Source: Dethiobacter sp.
GTDB lineage: Bacteria; Bacillota; Dethiobacteria; DTU022; UBA8154
Reading direction: 5' to 3'
DNA: 64,000 nt
Assembly: GCA_020725665.1 (NCBI GenBank)
Contig: DYEO01000049.1
Location: 1-64,000 of the forward strand
The notes beneath the pieces were generated by a model that saw nothing but the letters and a program-made list of their open reading frames with translations, searched no databases and had not been told where the DNA came from. The position numbers and the translations under genes were made by a program. Shown one piece after another: positions 51,134 through 60,047 of the stretch (position 1 is the stretch's first letter; each line of letters starts with the position of its first letter).

Positions 51134-53343
51134 GCATGCAGCTGCTAAAGAAATGCTTTACCCGTTACAATAATAAAAAAGAAGACTGGTCACTGATCAG
51201 GCGTGCCTACCAGTTTGCGCTTAACGCCCATGGGAACCAGAAGAGGGTTTCGGGGGATTCGTATATCACTCACCCCCTGGGTGTGGCCTGTATTCTGGCA
51301 GAGCTGGAGTTGGACCTGGTTACGATTATGACCGGGTTGCTGCATGATGTGATCGAAGACACGCCGGTTACGTATGCGGAACTGGAACGTGAATTCGGGC
51401 AGGAGGTAGCCGGCCTCGTGGACGGGGTGACCAAGTTGAGCCGCATGGAATTCCGCTCCAAGGAGGAACAGCAGGCGGAAACCTGGCGCAAGATGTTCGT
51501 GGCCATGGCCCGGGATATTCGCGTAATCCTGGTCAAACTTGCGGATCGCACCCATAACATGCGTACCCTCCACTACCTCTCCGACTTTAAACAGCATGAG
51601 ATCGCCCGTGAAACCCTGGAGATCTATGCCCCCCTGGCCCATCGCCTGGGCATAAATAAAATCAAGTGGGAACTTGAGGACCTGGCTTTCCGTTACCTGA
51701 ATAATAAAGATTACTATTATCTTGTGGAAAAGTTGGCCAAAAAACGGCGAGAGCGGGAAGAGTATATCAACAACGCCATCGCCGATCTCTCCGCCGGCAT
51801 TAAAGAAGCCGGTATTACAGCCGAGATTCAGGGCCGGCCCAAGCATATCTACAGCATTTATAACAAGATGAAGGGACAGGGTAAGGATTTTAACGAGATT
51901 TATGATCTGACCGCATTGCGCGTTATTGTGAACAGCGTACGGGACTGCTATGCAACGCTGGGTGTGGTGCATACCCTCTGGCGGCCCATCCCCGGGCATT
52001 TTAACGATTATATCGCCGTGCCCAAGCCCAACATGTACCAATCGCTGCACACCACTGTTGTCTGCGGCAAAAATGAACTGTTGGAGGTGCAGATCCGCAC
52101 CTGGGAAATGCACCGCACGGCGGAATACGGTATTGCCGCCCACTGGCGCTATAAGGAGAAGGTCAGGGACGACCGGGAATTTGCGGAGAAACTCTCCTGG
52201 CTGCGACAGCTGCTGGAATGGCAGCAGGATTTAAAAGACGCCCATGAATTTATGGAACACCTGCGCATAGACCTGTTCAGTGACGAAGTTTTTGTTTTTA
52301 CCCCCCGCGGTGACGTGATCGATCTGCCCCGCGGTTCCGTACCGCTGGATTTTGCCTATCGTATCCATACGGATGTGGGCAATCGCTGTGTGGGGGCGAA
52401 GGCGAACGGCCGTATCGTCCCCCTGGACTACGAGCTTAAGACGGGCGATATTGTGGAGATTATCACCAGCAAACAGGGCACTCCCAGTCGTGACTGGTTG
52501 AAACTTGTGGTCAGTTCCACGGCAAAAAGTAAAATCCGCGCCTGGTTTAAAAAAGAACGGCGGGAGGAGAATATTGCCAAGGGACGGGACAGCCTGGAAC
52601 GGGAAATACGCCGCCTGCAACTGGAGCCGCGCCGCCTGCTCAAGGATGCTTTACTGGAAGAGGTGGGCCGTCGCTATAACCTCCTTACCGCTGATGATGT
52701 CTTTGCAGCGGTGGGTTACGGCGGGGTTTCCACGCAACAGATCCTCTCCCGCCTGCGGGAAGAATATGCAAAGAAATTTGGCACGGAGGAAAGTGGTAAA
52801 CCGCTGCTTCCGCTCAAAACCTGGAAGGAGGCAAGCCGGGCAACGGGCGGGGTAAAAATACAGGGAATCGACAACTTGCTGGTCCGTTTTTCGCGCTGCT
52901 GTAATCCCCTGCCGGGGGATGAAATATCCGGATTTGTCACGCGCGGCCGGGGAGTTTCCATTCACCGCCGCGATTGTCCCAACATCATACGGGCCGCCCG
53001 GGAGAAAGAACGGCTCATGGATGTGCACTGGGAGGCGCAAAGCGATGTATCCTACCCGGTGGAATTGGAGGTTACGGCTGTGGACCGCCCCAACCTGTTG
53101 ACCGATGTGGTGCAGGCCGTAAGTGAGAGCAAGGTCAATATTTCCAACGTGAATGCACGCTCCACGCGGGACGGGATTGCCGCCATCCACCTGACCTTTG
53201 TGGTAACGGACCTGGAGCACCTCGATTTTATTATGAACAAGATCCGGCGCGTGCGGGATGTTTTTACCGTGGGACGCCCTTTTGGCAGCGGTTCATCCCC
53301 GGAGAAGCATTTTCCCCGGACGGTGCAGAAAGGACGATCATAG
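51130..53343 (+). CDS. relA: Bifunctional (p)ppGpp synthetase/hydrolase
   Basis: At 737 aa with all four domains: HD hydrolase (about 30-190; HDVIEDT near 73, DRTHNMRTL), synthetase (about 240-350; YDLTALRVI, YQSLHTTV), TGS (about 395-455) and C-terminal zinc-finger/ACT (about 560-737; RCCNPLPGDE). The intact HD pocket suggests that it can both make and break (p)ppGpp. ATG 51130 overlaps the recJ stop. The dtd gene follows at once, a common Firmicutes order. Confidence 0.96.
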   Translation: MSMQLLKKCFTRYNNKKEDWSLIRRAYQFALNAHGNQKRVSGDSYITHPLGVACILAELELDLVTIMTGLLHDVIEDTPVTYAELEREFGQEVAGLVDGVTKLSRMEFRSKEEQQAETWRKMFVAMARDIRVILVKLADRTHNMRTLHYLSDFKQHEIARETLEIYAPLAHRLGINKIKWELEDLAFRYLNNKDYYYLVEKLAKKRREREEYINNAIADLSAGIKEAGITAEIQGRPKHIYSIYNKMKGQGKDFNEIYDLTALRVIVNSVRDCYATLGVVHTLWRPIPGHFNDYIAVPKPNMYQSLHTTVVCGKNELLEVQIRTWEMHRTAEYGIAAHWRYKEKVRDDREFAEKLSWLRQLLEWQQDLKDAHEFMEHLRIDLFSDEVFVFTPRGDVIDLPRGSVPLDFAYRIHTDVGNRCVGAKANGRIVPLDYELKTGDIVEIITSKQGTPSRDWLKLVVSSTAKSKIRAWFKKERREENIAKGRDSLEREIRRLQLEPRRLLKDALLEEVGRRYNLLTADDVFAAVGYGGVSTQQILSRLREEYAKKFGTEESGKPLLPLKTWKEASRATGGVKIQGIDNLLVRFSRCCNPLPGDEISGFVTRGRGVSIHRRDCPNIIRAAREKERLMDVHWEAQSDVSYPVELEVTAVDRPNLLTDVVQAVSESKVNISNVNARSTRDGIAAIHLTFVVTDLEHLDFIMNKIRRVRDVFTVGRPFGSGSSPEKHFPRTVQKGRS

Positions 53344-53793
53344 ATGCGTGCGGTCATCCAGCGGGTGCACAAGGCCCATGTGGAAGTGGCGGGGGAGGTT
53401 GTGGGGCGCATCGCCAGGGGACTGGTTGTCTTTCTCGGCATCGGAGCCGATGACGGGGAGCAGGACTGCCGTTATATTGCCGCCAAGATTGCCGGGCTGC
53501 GCATTTTTGAAGATGGGGAGGGCCTTATGAACAAATCCCTGCCGGAGGCAGAAGGGGAGATCCTCTGTGTCTCCCAGTTTACCCTTTACGGGGACTGCCG
53601 CAAGGGGCGCCGGCCCAGCTTTATCGCGGCAGCCCCGCCGCGGCAGGCAGAACCCCTGTATGAAAGGGTTTGCAGCATGTTGCGCGAGGAAGGGCTGACA
53701 GTGGCCACCGGTGTTTTTCAGGCCATGATGCATGTGATTGTACACAACGACGGTCCCGTCACCATCCTGCTGGACAGCCGCAAAACCTTCTAA
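53344..53793 (+). CDS. dtd: D-aminoacyl-tRNA deacylase
   Basis: Dtd hydrolyses D-aminoacyl-tRNA and Gly-tRNA(Ala) so that D-amino acids do not enter proteins. The 149-aa protein has both signature motifs: [17 protein letters not shown], with the catalytic loop, and [11 protein letters not shown] at the C-terminus. The length is normal. It starts at the base after the relA stop. Confidence 0.95.
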   Translation: MRAVIQRVHKAHVEVAGEVVGRIARGLVVFLGIGADDGEQDCRYIAAKIAGLRIFEDGEGLMNKSLPEAEGEILCVSQFTLYGDCRKGRRPSFIAAAPPRQAEPLYERVCSMLREEGLTVATGVFQAMMHVIVHNDGPVTILLDSRKTF

Positions 53794-53797
53794 GGTA

Positions 53798-55495
53798 TCA
53801 GACGGCATTGTAATAGCTCAGGATTGCTCTCACAATCGCCTCTGCGGCCTTTTTTTGCGCTTGGGGTGCGCGCAGTAGTGCTTCATCCCTGGCGTTGGAG
53901 AGGAAAGCCAACTCAATAAGGGCGGAAGGCATGGTTGTTTCCCGGATCACTTGAAAGCGCGCAGTTTTTGTTCCCAGGCTGGGTAGCTGCAGGGCACGGG
54001 ATATTTCCTGCTGGAGCAGGGTGGCGAGGTAAAAGCTCTGGGGTGAGGCGGCCTTACCGGGGGCGTAAAAGGCTTCTGTTCCACTGATATTACGATTGGG
54101 ATGGGCGTTGGCATGTATACTGACAAAGAGATCCGTCTTTGCTCTTTCGGCCATATTTATCCTGTTTTCCAGGCCTATCTCCACATCGCTGCTGCGCGTC
54201 ATCATCACGTTGAAACCCCGGGCACCGAGCATTTCCCCTACCTGAAGGGCTACGGCCAGGTTGACCTCTTTTTCCAGGAGGCCGCTGATTCCGGTGGCCC
54301 CTCTGTCCCGGCCGCCGTGGCCGGGATCGATGACGATGGTGATATTCCTCTCACCGCCGGCGGTAGCCGGACTGTTGTATGATGTATAATCGCTGCTGAC
54401 CCAGCCATAATTGTTGTTAGGCAGTTGCACATAGTTCCAGCCTTTTTCCTCATTGAGCACAAGGAGATGATTGCCGGAGAAAACACGGTCCACCTGGGAA
54501 AAGCCGAGCCCCGGTCCGGAGCGCACCCGCAGTACACTGGCAATAACAGTGGCGAGGCGGGGCCTGTTCGCCGCTGCGACATCTTCCTCCTCAACTGTCA
54601 AAGGCATTGTATAGACGCGGGCCACCCACCCCTCCCGGCCGTCGGACAGGCTGACCTTTAGCCACTCTTCCCGCTCTTCCTGCAGATTCAACATGGTGTT
54701 TAAAGGTATACTGGTAACTATATCATACTGCAGGCCCGGCCCTTCCCGCAGGCGCAGGGAAGAGGCGGTGACAACAATCCGGGTCGGCAGGGATGTGCCG
54801 CTTTCACCGGGGGGCTGCTCACCAGGCAATCCCCTATTTGTTTCTGCCGGATTTTCCATGGTTACTATCGGCTCTGCTGCAGTTTTTTCTTGCGGTTCTG
54901 TATGCGCCTGCGGTATTTCTTTTTTTACTTCGTCAGGACCCCTGTTTCCCTTCTGTCCCTCCGTATAATTGCCGCTTACCCACCCGGTGGAACCGTCTGC
55001 CAAGCGCACCAGCAGCCATTCGTCCTGCCGGTGGTAAACGGTAAGTGTTCCGCCCTGCCTGACCTGGTCCAGGCGATGATATCCTGTCCCCGGGCCGCTG
55101 CGCACATTTAAAATATCAGCCTTAACGATTACATTTTCAGCACGGATAGGGGGTAGCTTGTCCAAAAGGGAAGCCGAGAAATTGGTGTAGTTGACGGCCA
55201 CCCAACCGGTGCATCCATCGTTTAATCGGACAAGCAACCATCCTGTTTCGTGAAAGAGAACATGGAGCGGTGTTGCGGAGGGAAGCCTGGCGAGGATGGG
55301 GTATGCTGTGGAGGGGCCGGAACGCAGGTTCAGTGTGCCGGCACACTGAACTTCAACCTGCGGAGGGATAGTAGCTGCATCGGCAGGGATTACGGGAAAA
55401 AAGAAAGGAGCAATTAAAAATAACAGCGTAAGAATCAGTGCTGTGCTTTTACCCAACCTCCTGGTATGAAGAACGCTGTTTCCAAAAGAGGACAT
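53798..55495 (-). CDS. N-acetylmuramoyl-L-alanine amidase with four SH3 domains
   Basis: The 565-aa exported protein has an N-terminal signal or anchor helix (about 15-38), then four bacterial SH3 domains (about 48-108, 118-178, 235-298, 310-370; each with LR(S/E)GP and GWV). A Ser/Glu/Pro-rich linker separates the second and third. A C-terminal Amidase_3 domain (about 380-560) follows with zinc ligands in DPGHGGRDRGA, KEVNLAVAL and SIHANAHP, and the late catalytic Glu in ALIELAFLSN. It cleaves the amide between MurNAc and the stem peptide; the SH3 domains bind the wall. It is convergent with dtd. Confidence 0.94.
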   Translation of the reverse strand: MSSFGNSVLHTRRLGKSTALILTLLFLIAPFFFPVIPADAATIPPQVEVQCAGTLNLRSGPSTAYPILARLPSATPLHVLFHETGWLLVRLNDGCTGWVAVNYTNFSASLLDKLPPIRAENVIVKADILNVRSGPGTGYHRLDQVRQGGTLTVYHRQDEWLLVRLADGSTGWVSGNYTEGQKGNRGPDEVKKEIPQAHTEPQEKTAAEPIVTMENPAETNRGLPGEQPPGESGTSLPTRIVVTASSLRLREGPGLQYDIVTSIPLNTMLNLQEEREEWLKVSLSDGREGWVARVYTMPLTVEEEDVAAANRPRLATVIASVLRVRSGPGLGFSQVDRVFSGNHLLVLNEEKGWNYVQLPNNNYGWVSSDYTSYNSPATAGGERNITIVIDPGHGGRDRGATGISGLLEKEVNLAVALQVGEMLGARGFNVMMTRSSDVEIGLENRINMAERAKTDLFVSIHANAHPNRNISGTEAFYAPGKAASPQSFYLATLLQQEISRALQLPSLGTKTARFQVIRETTMPSALIELAFLSNARDEALLRAPQAQKKAAEAIVRAILSYYNAV

Positions 55496-55805
55496 ATCTG
55501 GTTAGCTCCTGTTTTTTGTAAAAATATAATACCGATATTTGTCAGTTTAAGTATTTTATGCTAAAATTTTATCATATTATTATATTTTTGTAAACACAAG
55601 CCATGGGGAGAAAGAGTTATGATCATATTTTTTGGCACATTGGGCACGAACTGCTTTGCGAAAGATTATTTTGATCGGACACTAAATAAAATTGACAACC
55701 CTTCTTTCATTGGCTAAAATCAGATGTGTGTGGTTTTGGTGTTTTTTTCATCTTTAGCGGGAAGCAGCAGGACCCTATCTGAGTTTGACGAGGTGGAAAA
55801 AAGTT
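55496..55805. other. Intergenic region between the amidase and aspS
   Basis: AT-rich and without a supported gene. It holds the divergent promoter region of the amidase (55510-55600) and the aspS promoter at 55692-55720. A 79-codon frame at 55724 overlaps aspS in another frame and is not credible. Confidence 0.5.
55692..55720 (+). promoter_or_regulatory. Sigma-A-type promoter of aspS
   Basis: TTGACA (55692-55697), 17 bases, TAAAAT (55715-55720). The predicted leader is about 78 bases, with no T-box motif. Confidence 0.75.
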
Positions 55806-57575
55806 ATGCTTTTACAGCGTACATATTGGTGTGGAAAAATTTCCCGGGAAAACATTGGGGAAAAAGTGGTGCTGGCTGGTTGGGTGCAGGGCTGCAGGGA
55901 TCACGGCGGGTTGCTTTTTGTCGATTTAAGGGATCGAACAGGGTTGGTGCAACTTGTTTTTGATTTTGAGCGGCACGGGACCCTTTTTAAGGAGGCAGAG
56001 AAACTGCGCTCCGAATATGTTTTGACTGTCAGGGGCGAGGTAATCGCCCGCTCGGCTGAAACCGTCAACCCCAAGCTTGCCAGTGGAGAGATTGAGATCA
56101 ACGTGGAGGAGATGGAGATATTAAACACCTCCCAGGTACCTCCCTTTTATATCGAAGACGGTATTGACACAGACGAAAACGTGCGCCTGCGTTACCGTTA
56201 TCTGGACTTGCGCCGTCCGGAGATGCAGGAAATGTTGCGTTTACGCCACCGTCTCTTCATGGCTGCGCGGAGAAGCCTGGATGAACGGGGGTTCCTGGAG
56301 ATTGACACTCCCATGCTGACGCGCAGTACGCCGGAGGGTGCCCGGGATTACCTCGTACCGAGCCGTACAGCCCCGGGATATTTCTATGCACTGCCCCAGT
56401 CTCCCCAGCTCTTTAAACAACTGCTCATGGTTGGGGGAGTGGAACGGTATTTCCAGATTGCCCGCTGTTTTCGGGACGAAGACTTGCGGGCGGATCGCCA
56501 ACCCGAGTTTACGCAGATCGATATTGAACTATCCTTTTGCACGCGGGACGAGGTGATCGGCGAGGTGGAGCTGTTGCTCGCCAGCCTTTTCCGGAATGTT
56601 TTGGGCCTGGAGATAAAAACGCCCCTTTCTGCCATCACTTATGACGAGGCCATGGAACGGTTCGGCAGCGACAAGCCGGATACCCGGTTTGGCATGGAAC
56701 TGCAGGATATTTCCGGGATTGCCCAAGAGTCCGGTTTTAAGGTATTTAACCAGGTTGTGGCCAAAGGCGGGACGGTTAAAGGGATAAATGTGAAGGGATG
56801 CGGCTCTTTCAGTCGCAAGGAATTGGATGACCTGACGGTCCTGGTGCAGTCCTGGGGAACGGGGGGACTGGCCTGGATGATTGTCACGGAAGACGGATTT
56901 AAAACCCCCATCGCCAAGTTCTTTACGGAGGAACAACTTGAAAGCCTGCGTAAAAGCATGGCTGGGGAAAACGGTGACCTTCTCCTCTTTGTAGCCGATG
57001 AAAAGGAGAACACGCAAAAAATCCTTGGCCAGCTCAGGGTCCACCTGGCCCGCCGGCTCGATCTTATACCAGAAGGCGAACACCATTTACTTTGGGTGCT
57101 GGATTTTCCCCTCCTTGTTTATGACCGGGAGGAAAAAAGGTACACTGCCAACCATCACCCTTTTACGGCCCCGCGGGAGGAGGATATCCCCCTGCTGCAG
57201 ACAGAGCCGCTAAAAGTCCGCTCCCTGGCCTATGACCTCGTTTATAACGGGGTGGAGATCGCCGGGGGCAGCATCCGTATTCACAGGCGGGAATTGCAGG
57301 AAACTGTTTTTAAGTTGTTGGGGTTGACGCAGGAAGAACTGGAAGATAAATTCGGTTTCCTGCTTGAAGCCTTTAAATATGGCGCACCACCGCACGGGGG
57401 GATCGCATTTGGACTGGACCGGCTGCTTATGCTCATGAGTGGTCGTAAAAGCATTCGCGATGTTATTCCTTTCCCCAAAACGGCGGCGGGCACCTGCCTG
57501 CTCACCAGTGCTCCCGCCCCGGTTTTATCCAATCAGCTCAGGGATTTGCATATTTACACCATAAGTAGGAAATGA
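55806..57575 (+). CDS. aspS: Aspartyl-tRNA synthetase
   Basis: The 589-aa class II synthetase starts at ATG 55806 (GAGGTGG upstream). It has the N-terminal anticodon-binding OB fold (VLAGWVQGCRDHGGLLFVDLRDR), motif 2 around YFQIARCFRDEDLRADRQPEFTQ, the bacterial GAD insertion (about 290-420) and motif 3 in GIAFGLDRLLML. Whether it also charges tRNA-Asn cannot be judged from this sequence. The 6S RNA gene lies just downstream, as in Bacillus. Confidence 0.96.
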   Translation: MLLQRTYWCGKISRENIGEKVVLAGWVQGCRDHGGLLFVDLRDRTGLVQLVFDFERHGTLFKEAEKLRSEYVLTVRGEVIARSAETVNPKLASGEIEINVEEMEILNTSQVPPFYIEDGIDTDENVRLRYRYLDLRRPEMQEMLRLRHRLFMAARRSLDERGFLEIDTPMLTRSTPEGARDYLVPSRTAPGYFYALPQSPQLFKQLLMVGGVERYFQIARCFRDEDLRADRQPEFTQIDIELSFCTRDEVIGEVELLLASLFRNVLGLEIKTPLSAITYDEAMERFGSDKPDTRFGMELQDISGIAQESGFKVFNQVVAKGGTVKGINVKGCGSFSRKELDDLTVLVQSWGTGGLAWMIVTEDGFKTPIAKFFTEEQLESLRKSMAGENGDLLLFVADEKENTQKILGQLRVHLARRLDLIPEGEHHLLWVLDFPLLVYDREEKRYTANHHPFTAPREEDIPLLQTEPLKVRSLAYDLVYNGVEIAGGSIRIHRRELQETVFKLLGLTQEELEDKFGFLLEAFKYGAPPHGGIAFGLDRLLMLMSGRKSIRDVIPFPKTAAGTCLLTSAPAPVLSNQLRDLHIYTISRK

Positions 57576-57592
57576 TTATAGTGATTTAGTCC

Positions 57593-57621
57593 TTGCATAG
57601 CTCTTGAAGATATGCTATATT
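57593..57621 (+). promoter_or_regulatory. Sigma-A-type promoter of 6S RNA
   Basis: TTGCAT (57593-57598), 17 bases, TATATT (57616-57621). The expected start is about 57628. Confidence 0.7.
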
Positions 57622-57627
57622 ATTATT

Positions 57628-57830
57628 GTTGAAATAATCAGGCATTCAATAATACCCTACTGTGCGCGTGCAAAACCGCATAAGTTTTGAGCTAACACCA
57701 ATGAAGAGGGAGCCTGCCTTTATATGTAGCATAGATGCCCCTTGAAGGGGACCTATAAAGCATGTAAGAAGGCACCCACCTGCCGAGAGCAGTTCAAAAC
57801 AGCGGCCCACGGCATAGTGGGGTTAATTTT
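57628..57830 (+). ncRNA. ssrS: 6S RNA
   Basis: 6S RNA binds sigma-A RNA polymerase and mimics an open promoter. Between aspS and mgtE the closing stem pairs CCCTACTGTGC (about 57655) with GCATAGTGGGG (about 57812-57822). Large internal-loop strands with TGAGCTAACACC and CACCCACCTG lie on either side of a central arm near CCCCTTGAAGGGG. A T-run (57827-57834) ends it. Location after aspS matches bsrA in Bacillus subtilis. Identification is by position, overall fold and remembered motifs. Confidence 0.82.
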
Positions 57831-57886
57831 TTTTATGCATTTTCTGGTATTTAAGTAAACAGTCCTAAGGGCCGGGGTGATCATCC

Positions 57887-59206
57887 ATGCCCATACAGAA
57901 AACTTTACAGAAGATAATCGTCGAGATTAAGGAGGGTACCCATCCCAGCGATCTGGCGGAACTGGTTGATGAGCTAAACGACCAGCAGCGGAAGGAGCTT
58001 TTCGAGCTTCTCTCCGATGAAGAAGCGGCCCTGATCATTCAGGAGATGGAGGATTTTGACCAGGTTTCCCTGATCCGCCTTTTAACAAGGCATCGTGCTT
58101 CTTCCATTCTCAAGGAAATGGCCGTGGACGATGCCACCGACCTCCTGGGGGAGCTTTCTGAGGAGGAGGTAAAAGAACTCCTTTCTCTTATTGAAGAGGA
58201 AGCAGAAGAGATTAAGGGCCTGCTCCGTTACCGGGAGGATACGGCCGGCGGGATTATGACAACCGAGTTTATCGCCCTGCCGGAGGATATCCCTGTGGAG
58301 GAGGCCATTACACGTCTGCGTGAAATGGCTCCCGATGCGGAAATCATCTATTATGTTTATGTAATCAATGCGCAGACGAAGCTGACCGGCGTTATCTCCC
58401 TGCGTGATCTGATTGCAGCAGAGGATGGGACTTTGCTGGAAGAGATTATGCTGCGCAATGTGATCAGCGTTCCTGCCGATATGGACCAGGAAGAAGTGGC
58501 CCGCCTGGTCTCCCGCTACGACCTCCTGGCCGTACCCGTAGTGGATGAGGAGCAGCGCCTCCTCGGCATTATTACAGTGGACGATATCATTGACGTAATC
58601 GAGGAGGAAGCTACGGAGGATATCTACCGCCTCACCGGTACCGGGGAGGTGGAGAGCGTGGATATCCTCGAGGCTTCTGTTTTCGGTATTGTGCGCAAGC
58701 GGCTGCCCTGGCTCATTATCAGTCTGCTGGGCGGGTTGCTGTCGGGAAGCGTGATTGGCTCCTTTGAAACCATACTCCAGTCCATTGTTATCCTTGCCGT
58801 CTTTATTCCCGTAATCATGGATATGGGAGGCAACGTGGGAACCCAGTCTTCCACCCTTTTTGTGCGGGGCCTGGCCACCGGGGAGATCGAAGAGAAAGAT
58901 ACATGGCGTTACTTCATGCGGGAAGTTAAAATAGGGGTTGCCATGGGAGTGATAAACGGGTTTTTCATTGCCATAGCTGCCGCCCTGTGGCAGGGGATAC
59001 CTGTGCTGGGTGTTGTGGTGGGCATCGCCATGTTTACCACCATCTCCCTGGCGGCTCTGATTGGAACGCTTATACCGATCATTTTCAACCACTTCGGCAT
59101 CGACCCGGCCATCACTTCCGGACCTTTCGTGACTACAATCAAGGATGTTACCGGCCTGCTTATTTATTTCTACATTGCCACCCTTTTTATGCGCTATTTA
59201 ATTTAA
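57887..59206 (+). CDS. mgtE: Magnesium transporter MgtE
   Basis: MgtE is a Mg(II) channel gated by cytoplasmic Mg. The 439-aa protein has the N domain (about 20-125, acidic helical repeats), two CBS domains (about 130-250; DIPVEEAITRLRE, VPVVDEEQRLLGIITVDDI), the plug helix, and five C-terminal membrane helices (about 270-439) with the conserved PVIMDMGGNVGTQSSTL pore motif. It is complete. ATG start at 57887. Confidence 0.95.
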   Translation: MPIQKTLQKIIVEIKEGTHPSDLAELVDELNDQQRKELFELLSDEEAALIIQEMEDFDQVSLIRLLTRHRASSILKEMAVDDATDLLGELSEEEVKELLSLIEEEAEEIKGLLRYREDTAGGIMTTEFIALPEDIPVEEAITRLREMAPDAEIIYYVYVINAQTKLTGVISLRDLIAAEDGTLLEEIMLRNVISVPADMDQEEVARLVSRYDLLAVPVVDEEQRLLGIITVDDIIDVIEEEATEDIYRLTGTGEVESVDILEASVFGIVRKRLPWLIISLLGGLLSGSVIGSFETILQSIVILAVFIPVIMDMGGNVGTQSSTLFVRGLATGEIEEKDTWRYFMREVKIGVAMGVINGFFIAIAAALWQGIPVLGVVVGIAMFTTISLAALIGTLIPIIFNHFGIDPAITSGPFVTTIKDVTGLLIYFYIATLFMRYLI

Positions 59207-59347
59207 GCGGATTAAAATGTAAATATTCCTTGCAACGAAAATCGCTTGCCGGAGAATGGAGTTGAAAGAAGGAACAGCCTGCTGCTGCTTTTTGTTTTTT
59301 AGCGGTAAGGCAAAGACGACAAAAAAAATCTCGTCATAGAAGCTGCT

Positions 59348-59384
59348 GAAGGCTGTAATTAATCGACGGCCTTCTTTATTTTTT
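59348..59384 (+). terminator. Rho-independent terminator
   Basis: GAAGGCTGT pairs with ACGGCCTTC (one G-U pair) around a 9-base loop, followed by TTTATTTTTT. Confidence 0.8.
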
Positions 59385-59538
59385 GCAGCCCTGTTTTGAC
59401 AGGAATATTGCCTGTTTCCGCGGGTACCCCGGCAGGCGGGGAAATAGGACAGCAGGTCTCCCGTTTTTTTCTGTAAATTTTTTAAATTTTTTTTTCAATA
59501 CAGGCAGGAGTTTTTTAAAAGGGGGCAGAATATATAGG

Positions 59539-59568
59539 AGTGGTTGAAAGTGGGGCAAAGTGGTTGAA
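59539..59568 (+). promoter_or_regulatory. MraZ-binding direct repeats
   Basis: Three 10-bp direct repeats follow each other: AGTGGTTGAA, AGTGGGGCAA, AGTGGTTGAA. MraZ is known to bind tandem GTGG-type repeats at this spacing upstream of its own gene. They lie 33 bases before the mraZ start, so autoregulation of the dcw cluster is likely. Confidence 0.8.
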
Positions 59569-59601
59569 GGAGATTAAGGGTAAAGGGACAGGCAAGGCAC
59601 C

Positions 59602-60033
59602 ATGCTGATGGGCGAGTACTTGCATATCATGGATGAAAAAGGGAGGGTTAATATTCCCTCCCGCCTGCGGGAAGAGCTGGGGGATAATTTTGTGGTTACC
59701 AGGGGCTTGGATAACTGTCTTTTTATTTATCCCAGCAATGAATGGACGGCTTTGGAAAAGAAACTTAAAAGCCTGTCTTCCAGCAGGGCAGAAGCACGGG
59801 CATTTTTACGCCTCTTTTTCTCCGGAGCTGCAGAGGTGGAGTTGGATCGGCAGGGGCGGGCGCTTATACCTCCACCCCTGCGCGAACATGCGTCTTTGCA
59901 AAAAGAAGTAATCTTTATCGGTGTTTCCAACCGGGCGGAGCTATGGAGCAAGGATAAATGGGAAGAATACAGCAGGGAGGCCGGCAAGTCATTTGAAGAG
60001 GTTGCCGAAAAAATGGAAGACTTCCCATTTTAA
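59602..60033 (+). CDS. mraZ: Transcriptional regulator MraZ
   Basis: The 143-aa protein has two SpoVT/AbrB-like halves with the paired DxxGR motifs (MDEKGRVNIP at 10-19; LDRQGRALIP at about 80-89). It is the first gene of the division and cell-wall cluster and binds repeats in its own promoter. GCACCATGCTG sets the ATG at 59602; the RBS is weak (GGCAAGG). Confidence 0.95.
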   Translation: MLMGEYLHIMDEKGRVNIPSRLREELGDNFVVTRGLDNCLFIYPSNEWTALEKKLKSLSSSRAEARAFLRLFFSGAAEVELDRQGRALIPPPLREHASLQKEVIFIGVSNRAELWSKDKWEEYSREAGKSFEEVAEKMEDFPF

Positions 60034-60047
60034 AGAGAAAGGTCGTT

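Larger units (their letters stand above)
59207..59601. other. Intergenic region between mgtE and the dcw cluster
   Basis: The gap of 395 bases has no gene. It contains a terminator at 59348-59384, a second GC-rich hairpin area (about 59415-59445), an AT-rich run (59462-59500), and the three MraZ repeats at 59539-59568. A short CGAC/GTCG hairpin lies near 59316-59336. Confidence 0.6.

Noticed and set aside
53079..55111. Numerous long open frames opposite recJ, relA and the amidase
   Set aside because: They mirror strong coding sequence on the other strand, and lack RBS and recognisable motifs.
55724..55963. 79-aa gene upstream of aspS
   Set aside because: It overlaps the aspS N-terminus in another frame and has no Shine-Dalgarno site.
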